This document shows, one piece after another, positions 56,225-64,000 of a stretch of DNA of 64,000 bases. This DNA comes from Arthrobotrys musiformis (Eukaryota; Ascomycota; Orbiliomycetes; Orbiliales; Orbiliaceae): positions 1,240,001-1,304,000 of the forward strand of contig JAVHJL010000004.1 of NCBI GenBank assembly GCA_036971715.1. Direction: 5' to 3'. Below the pieces are notes generated by a model, which was not told the origin of the DNA, did not search any database, and saw nothing but the letters and a program-made list of their open reading frames with translations. Each line of letters starts with the position of its first letter. Position 1 is the stretch's first letter. Made by a program: the position numbers and the translations under genes.

Positions 56225-59200
56225 CGACTATAGATTTTAGTACGGAGCGGGCGGTAGATGGTGGCTTAGTTGATTAGAGCCCCTCGATACTTTTTTTTTT
56301 TCATGACGCATATGTCAGCGTTTCTTTCTGATGCTTTTACGAGCGTGGAGTTTTGCTGTATTATCATAGCATCCAGGCTTTCATTTGATGTTATATGTAT
56401 CAAGGATGATGGGGATATCGTAATAGGCTAATGATTATGTACTCTAAGCGCTGTTTGGATGGCTTTGGATTTCAAAGTCTTGTTTTGCATTTGCGATATA
56501 TATCCTTACCAAGGCAATAAGAAATGAAAATTAAATAGTGGGAGGAACAGGCTAGTTGATTTGCTCATAAATTTATGGTTTCGGTTTCTTACATCATAGG
56601 CTTTGTAGTATTCAATCGAACAATTAAATGTCTAAATTGTCCGTATATAATCCAATTATTATATCCTGTAAACAGGCCACCCAGCCCTTGTACTCTATAG
56701 TATCGCCGTTTCGGTTGGCAAAAAATAATACACATCCAGGAGTAAAATATGTAGACCATATCGTTTGCGACATCGCGATAGAAGTTTAAATCATATATCA
56801 GCGATACCAAAATAACTAACTACCCTGCAGTCCAGCTATGGATCAGAAAAGAGTCCAGCTTTCGCCATTTGCAGTACTTAATTTGAAAACGAATTCGAGA
56901 ACGGAGGTGCTTATCGATATCGCGCCGACATCAACTCAGCTCTGGAATGCTACACAAACCGAAATCGGTACAAGGCAGAGACATGTGTCCAAGTCTACGC
57001 CTTCCTGCGCACTGGTTTTTACGTAATAACCGCAATTTACATTCATCACGGTGCAGTTGATTTATTCCTAATGCGCGTATGACTCCTGATACCGATAACT
57101 TTAAAAGTTTGGTGTTACCAGCTGCGATTCGATTCGATTCCTTAAGTGTCAATTTAGAAGCTATCGCATTTCGTTTTCTAAAAAAATAGAAAATGCCCTG
57201 GATTAATTTATTATTGGTAGACCTCTACCTGTATTGAGAAGTATGGTATTCAAGATTAATTATCGACTCAATCATCAATCAAAATTAAATCAGGGCAGAT
57301 CATAATCATGCCAGAATCGAATGGTAGATCTGATCGAATCTGCTTCACATCTTGCAAGACTGTTACACAAGCTGGTGTGACAAGGGAACAACGACTGTCA
57401 CAACACAAAGCTTTACCAAATGCAACATTACAGTCTCAAAAGTCTCAAACCCTCGATATATGCAAATATATGCAAATCTCCGGCCAGGGATATCATTTCC
57501 CCCGTTCTGTACAGATCATTCTACATTAGCGGATCCACAATTGGGGCGGAGTAAATTTGTAATTTTGCTTATAGGATTCGATATGTTTGAGGTATTTGCT
57601 AAAGAATCCTGCGTTCTTGCTTCTTCTGGAAAGCCGATCTTAGAAAATCTAGATAATATTTTAGGTTACCAAACTTTCATACTTTTCAAGGATATACGCC
57701 TCCTCCGTCACGGCGGTAGAACGATCCGATGTCTCCACAATTTCTCCGCAAGATCTGATGTCTATAGAAGGTGCTTTGTGATCCGTGGGGGGTTGTTGGT
57801 TCCGTTCAGGTACTATATTACTTAAGCTTTTGAGATCTAGACGTCTACAGATCTCTCTAGGCGTATTCAGGAAACTTGAATAGTTGATATTTGTTAAAAA
57901 GTTATCAAGAATGTAACTTAAAGCACTCAAGTACCCATGGCTGCCAAGCGCTTAATGGCATGGAGCTACATCCGCCAAGTACGATCCCTTTGCGCGCGCG
58001 TGACTGTGGAATGCACTCTTCTTTCTGAATTCAAACTTCTAGCAAGGGGGTGGGGAGGAGAATTGGGAGGAGAGAAAAACACTCGAATCGAGACCAACCG
58101 GATCGAAGGACGATCGAAGCCGAAAAAAACAATCTTCGTTAATCCCTATCCCGCGCCAAGCGAAGCGGGATATTTCTCCATCTCCCGTAGGATGGTAATA
58201 ACATGGATCATCATTACTATGCTATCGACTCTCCAAATTCAGGATCGGATGATGCACGTCATGGATTTATTTGACACGCATGCGGATTCCATGTTCGAAC
58301 GGAAGGAAGGAAAATATTCAATCTTTCCCTACGTAAAACGCACGTGCGGTGTTTCAAGCCGAACAATGGATCGATCGGGATAGGAGATTATTTATATCAC
58401 CTTCTGACATTTTTTTGCATACAGATATTATATTTTATCAGTGGAAGGATAGTAGAACCTTGTTCGTTTGTGTGATAATCGGCAGGAAGTTATTTTTCAC
58501 AAGACTCTGGGCGTCGCCAACTTGACGATTGTGGAAGGTGATAACGTCTACAACCCCAACCGAGCTTTTTTGGATGATCGACGGACCTATCCTGTTGAAA
58601 AAACGGGTCAGGCACCCCATATGTATGCATATAAAAAATTTGTTTGACCCTTGAGGGTTCTGATTTTTCGTCGATTTTCGCCGAGATTCTCCTTGATCCT
58701 TGAGGGTTATCGATGCAAGTGTGCTGTACGGACATGGTCTGACAATGTCCGGGTTTCCCCATATTCGTAAAAGGATAATCTTTTTGATCTGATAAAATCA
58801 GATGAGAGATAACACGTACCATAGATCAACCGTGTCTACAGATGAAATGTGTATAGTGTTCACGAGAACAACTTTTTTATATACTAGGATACCTAGTTCG
58901 ATACAAGGGCATTGTATGTGCCAATATAACTTGGCGATAATTGGGGCGGAAATAAACTCGTATAATAGCCGTTTAGATTAAAAATACCTTCGTTTTCTTT
59001 GGAGGAATAGATTAGATTAAGAAAATGCGAATTAACCGCGGGGTATTCAGAGTTTTGGCCACCCCCCGCGGACCCCTCACTCTGTGGGTAAAAAAAAAAA
59101 AAAACACACCCATGAATTGTGATCCCGATGCAGTTCTCGTCTTTTACGAACCTATATTATCACTCGCATATGAAAATATTTGGGGGTCATCTCTGTGTAA

Positions 59201-62200
59201 CTTGTTCACCGGGTGAATGTTGAATCGTTGAAGCATGATGCTATGAGACATTTTATGCCGCTGGTGATGATGATGCTCGTCATATGTAACACATGCAACT
59301 TTCTGGCATATACTCTCATTTTATGATAGTGAATATAAGAATATAATTGGTGAATAATTTGCGATATTTGGAGTATTAGAGGTACCAAAAGGTACTTTGG
59401 AGTTACAGACGCGGGAGCACCTGAGGCATTCCTACTCATTTCGATCTTCGTTCATATGATGAGGCATTAAACCTAGTTCATCATATTCCTGAAAATTCTT
59501 CAAAATATTTTATATCCAAAAGACACATTTCACGAGGAAGATCATGCGAACTCGTCGATGGAGGAGTTCTCGACGTTGGAATTTTTTTCTTGTGGAGTTG
59601 TTATACAGATCTAATCGTTTTAGATAGAGCATTAACATTCCTGCAAGGCAGACGACTATCACCTAGCCGGGCTTAACGAGCTCGAGCTCTCCTTGTTTAA
59701 GATTTATGTTACGTATGCACCATCGACTGTTGTTATTTTCAGTTTGATGTGCAAGAACACTCGTGGGAAGATTTCCGATTGCTCGAAATGGATTCAACTT
59801 GCCGCAGGATGGACATTCCTAACTTTCTTGCCACTATGGTCCCGTAAGATGTCGTATATTATGCTATGCATACTGACGTTAGTTAGAGCTTGAGAAATGT
59901 TGGAATAAACTGTTCACTAGTATGTTAGTATTGCCTAAATCGTTTTTGGGGACTAAACTTGAAGTATCAACATTTTGGATGAAACCCGTTTCCAACCAGT
60001 TACAGTCGTGGTTCGTTCGATCACTGTTCCCGATGGTCCGGTGATAAGTTGCCAGCACTTAGCCTTATGAATGTGTACTTAGTCCACTATTGGATTAATT
60101 TGTAACGGAACATTTCATTTTCAGGCTGAACTCGCTTCTGTTAGAGGTTGATCCGAAAACTCGAAAATGATATCATGGGATCCGAAAAAGATACGTAGGC
60201 CTGCCCGAGCTGAAATTCCTAAGCTAAGCTACGCACTAAGCCTCACCGCACCCAAGCTTCAGGCTTTTTTTTTTTCGGGACCAAGCTTTCCCACGAGCTA
60301 CGTAGTACCATGCACCAGCACTAACTGGAAAAAGCTTGGAGCTCCAGGTTTTCTCTTTCTCTATCCAACAACCGACTGTTCAGGCTCGCACAGCATAATG
60401 CATAGAAACCGTACATTACATACGGGTCTGTCGATCCGCTTTGAGGAATTCGTTACCTGCTTAGCTTCGAAATTTTCTTCGGGATGAGATTTCTTGTGGG
60501 CTCGGACCAATGGGGTTTCGATTTAGTGTTGCACGGCCTTTGGAATAGGGTCTTTCGAGCTTCTCCGGATCTACCCATGCCACAAGTCGATGCTTCCGCG
60601 CCCTTTTTGCATTTGAACGGTCAAATGTACATTTCTTCGATGTATCGCATGACCGACTTCCTGAAGCTCATGCGCGTGAACCGTGCTTCAGGTCGGCGTT
60701 GAAAACCCCACCCCCAATTGGTGATATTATGCGTGAAAGCAAGTGCATCGCTCTCTCTTTTTTTATCCCTCAGCCGGGCCTGCAGCTGATGATCAAAGCT
60801 TACGACGAAACAGCCTTCGCATATGCAGCCGGCAGCCCTTCGACATTAGCGAAACAGAAGTGAGGTTCCTTTCCCGTTTGCAGTTTTGGGTGTATCTTTT
60901 TTAATCCCACGCGCTCACACACCCTTTTTTTCTTTTCGCCTTTTTATTTTTTTGGTAGAGGCTATCTCGAAAATTTTTCTTTTCCTGCAGCCGATAGAAA
61001 TTTATGTATGTACCACAACCCCCCATGGAAAGAAGATGCCGAGACATGTCGAGAAAAGCTTGTTTCTTAGAAATTCACTCTGGGCATCCTTCTGCTGCAT
61101 TGAGGAACGTGAAACCCTTTGGTTGATTTCAAAGGGGGTGGTAGACTATTGTAACATCGAGGCAAGTGGTTTCGCGGGGGCTGCATGGTTCGGGATCGAT
61201 ACCGTTTGGAAGCCCGGCCGATCTGGAAATTACAAGACGGATCAATTTCGTTCGTGAGCGCCGACCGCTCCGAGACGCGGAGCTTGACGCTGACGTAGCA
61301 ATTATGAACACGTTCTCCCTGGTAGACGGGCCGGCACTCAAGTCCACCTATCACGGGCGTGGCTTATCCGATTTGACAATAAACGGGGAAAACGCACATT
61401 TGTAAACTAGACCTTCGTAGCGCCCAATGAAGCGAAGAAGCTAAAATCTCGGTCAAATCTCGGTGTGCCGTTTCTATAGCTATGCAGTGCAGCGATCTGG
61501 GGAAGCAAATCACTTTACGAGATTGGATGTTAAGCTAATTTGGATCTTATATGTAAGGGATTAGATCTGTCGCCATCTGGGATACAAAGTGGGGAGGGGC
61601 TAGTAGCGGCTTTCGGATCCCTCGAAGGTATCGGCTGTTGTAAGGTCCAGTTTCTCCGACTTCCACCGATGGCCGGGTGTTACTTTTCAATTGCTTCCCC
61701 AACCGTTTACCATACGATTAGGTTATATTGAAGAAATTATCCCCGGGGCGAGATTTCAGTTTGTCACGGTATTAGTGAAGGGAAAGAAATCACGCTAGAT
61801 AAGATGGAACTACCACTAAGAGAGTGTCAGTAGCGCGATTAGCTTCGCGATCGGACTGAATATATCCAGGCCACCGCCTGGATTAGGTTCCCGGTATATC
61901 GTGACGGAAAGGAGCTCGTCTTGGGCCCCACACCATGGCCATGCCATGCAGCTTAGCGTCCCTTCAAACACAGTGAGCTCTTCTCGCCAAACCGATAACC
62001 ACCTGCGTGAATATGGTGTAGATGTCAGAGTGGGGTTGCATTATCCGAGGAGGTAAAAAAGAGAGCCAACATTTTGACTTCCCTTCTCTGTTCGATTTCC
62101 TCTTCCCCGGTTGGCGTGCTTAAGCGCATATTTCTCATTGTGGATTTTATTCGACAGGACCCTTTTATCCTTGACTTCCCCCCGCAATTTTATATACGAG

Positions 62201-62331
62201 AAACGAATGGGATATGCCCCTCGGAACCCTGTTGGTTGTTGTTTTTTTTTGACGTGCTGGCTCTACATGTACCTTATCAATTTATATGCATACAAGTTAC
62301 TATTATAGCAACTGTTTTCCAACAGAAATTA

Positions 62332-62363
62332 CACGTACATACATGTACTTACATATGTACGTG
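62332..62363. repeat. Perfect 10-bp inverted repeat
   Basis: CACGTACATA (62332-62341) and TATGTACGTG (62354-62363) are exact reverse complements around a 12-nt loop, itself containing CATGTAC. Confidence 0.75.
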
Positions 62364-63309
62364 AAAAGGGCCCTCGACGGTTAGTCCCTCCACAGTTTTA
62401 GGTTCATGGTAACATATCCTGTGCCGTGTTCCAAGAATCCAAGGCCCAAAGCCTCAAAAACCGAGGGGTTTTGTAGCCGGTGATACAGGCAAATTAATGG
62501 GGCCATTGAGGTTGGAGGTTAACCCACTTTCGCCCTCCTGTACCCATGGTGTGATGGATCGATTTATAGATCTATTTTACTCGCCAAAAACGGTAAACGA
62601 AAATGCAGGTGGTTTGATTTCGCATCTGTCCATGTGGTCAATTTCTTCTTTGCATGTATTGCGGGGAGAAACAAAAAAAATATTTAATAGGTAATTCGAG
62701 GGCTGCTTTGAGCTGAGGGTGTTCTTATTTCCATTAGCCCTTGAGCTAACGAAAGCTTGGGAAGTGTGTGTGCATGTGAAGGGAGAAACCCCAGCCAATC
62801 GATTGATGATTCCTCGACATGAGGGGCTTTTTTTCTTGCTTTGAGGGGGGAGAAATGAGATGGAGATAGCATTTTTGTTCCCATCTGACTTTTTTGAAAA
62901 ATGCATTGATTGATTCACTTCTTCTCTGCCTTCGAAGTGTCTGCTGGAGGTTGAAGCATTGATTGGGTATTTTTCTTTTTGATATCGCCGGGTCATTTGC
63001 CACACCTTGCAGGTGGCACCGTTGCGAGCAACCTATTTCGTGCATGTCGTTGGGCCCTTGTCAGAGCTAGAAGCATGAACGAAGTGTAGTGTTTGGTCCA
63101 GGTAGCGCCATCCATTCGCAATAAAGGCTACTTGGTTACCTGCCATTCACCAATATTCCAGAATGGATCGGTTTGCTTGGCCTGGCTTGGCCGGTAGGCA
63201 CGCCATCGAAATAGACATGATGGATGGTTGTATTTCGAAGATCGTTCTCAAAAGTTTTTTTTCTTTCGAAGTCCCAAGAGATTCCTAATCTCTGAGAACG
63301 TACGAGTAG

Positions 63310-63314
<5 letters not shown>

Positions 63315-63346
<32 letters not shown>
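63315..63346. repeat. Poly-T run (32 nt)
   Basis: An uninterrupted homopolymer. It could mark the poly-A tail of an inserted retro-copy on the minus strand, but I see no element attached to it. Confidence 0.9.
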
Positions 63347-63350
<4 letters not shown>

Positions 63351-64000
63351 AAATGGAGCTATTGCATTTTGCCTTCACACCCATACGTTGCAGTAGATCT
63401 TATTTGATAACGTAGCAGGCAACTATTGTAATTACCCTCCGTTGATGCGAGAAGAGAAACTTGTCCAGAAAAAAAAAAGGGTAAAGATTCTGTATTATTC
63501 CATAGGCTGCGTTTGACATGCGCCCAGCTCGGGCTGGTATCTAATCTTCTGCAGAAGGGAAGAAGCAGCAGAGCCGAGGCGACCAGTCGGCGACTCTTTG
63601 GCTTGAACGCAGGCGAAAATCGGAGCAATTTATGACAGGAATCTGTCGCCAAATCCAGACCACGCTTGCATCACATATCACCCGGAGAAGAGATCTGGTG
63701 TTACGGTTGAAGGTTATTCAATTCAATCTTGTAAAAATACCTCGAATACAAGAGGATCAAGCTGTAAGTGCTTTTCGACCATGGCATATTTTGCTGCATT
63801 GAGAAGTCCCCGAGGTTGGCGCCGGCTCGTAGTACCCTGTATATTTCAGAACCGAGCCGGCCTGGGGATATTCCTTCGTAACATTTTGGTGTGAATGTGA
63901 GCGAAAAGCCTCAACTGTTTCTCTTTTTGTGTTACCGAAATACTAGGAGCTTAGAAGTTTAGTTCTCAACCTGGAAAGGGTATTTACCCCAAGTTTAAGT

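Larger units (their letters stand above)
56225..64000. other. 7.8 kb region without supported genes
   Basis: Many short frames (60-157 codons) on both strands, none with recognisable domains, consistent splicing or codon bias like the neighbouring genes. The left half (56.3-60 kb) is AT-rich with many TA steps. It could hold decayed repeats or lineage-specific genes I cannot detect. Homopolymer runs at 59090-59104 (A) and 63315-63346 (T). Confidence 0.5.

Noticed and set aside
57352..58383. Plus-strand frames of 157 and 148 codons
   Set aside because: No recognisable domain, no splice partners and AT-rich context; not supportable as genes.
1..64000. CRISPR arrays, operons, phage or bacterial mobile elements
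   Set aside because: The window is eukaryotic (spliced fungal genes, intron-containing tRNA); no spaced direct repeats or transposase frames were seen.

Overview
This is a nuclear chromosome segment from a filamentous ascomycete fungus (Pezizomycotina). Short introns (mostly about 45-100 nt) have GT..AG borders and CTAAC/CTAAT-like branch sites, protein families are fungal-specific (septin Cdc11, Ssk1, Whi3, the 9.5 kDa complex I subunit), and intergenic DNA is pyrimidine-rich. Genus cannot be read from the sequence. Where a gene has introns I rebuilt the exons by reading splice sites and checking that every exon phase adds up; exon coordinates are in the evidence. Layout, left to right. 0.9-6.8 kb, minus strand: an F-box-like protein, the SNARE Vti1, the mitotic-exit kinase activator Mob1, and a basic-tailed fungal protein resembling DUF2011. 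8.2-10.9 kb, plus strand: an SPX-domain phosphate transporter of the Pho87/Pho90/Pho91 type. 11.7-23.8 kb, minus strand: Doa1/Ufd3 (WD40-PFU-PUL), septin Cdc11, a STRAP-type WD40 protein, and Vms1. 25.1-26.5 kb, plus strand: a small unknown ORF and the splicing factor Ist3/Snu17. 27.8-29.7 kb, minus strand: Whi3. 29.7-39.9 kb is gene-poor and holds one intron-containing tRNA-Ser(AGA) and one orphan ORF. 40-43.3 kb: the response regulator Ssk1. 44.8-49.4 kb is a compact housekeeping block: complex I 9.5 kDa subunit and mitochondrial ribosomal protein S16 (divergent), Prp38 and Isy1 (divergent), then Mtg1. 51.4-56.2 kb: a Bor1-type anion exchanger and the endopolyphosphatase Ppn2. 56.2-64 kb: no gene I can support. 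Functional links, by inference: Doa1 and Vms1 are both Cdc48/p97 cofactors in ubiquitin and ribosome quality control; the SPX transporter and Ppn2 both serve phosphate/polyphosphate homeostasis; Prp38, Isy1 and Ist3 all act in the spliceosome; Mob1, Cdc11 and Whi3 act in cell-cycle and morphogenesis control. I see no evidence of a secondary-metabolite cluster, an intact transposon, a CRISPR array or a defence island. The most unusual signals are two genes (Ist3 and Ssk1) whose stop codons are followed in the same frame by protein-like sequence, a phosphate-transporter leader that is open in frame for about 96 codons without an ATG, and an out-of-frame uORF overlapping the Ssk1 start.
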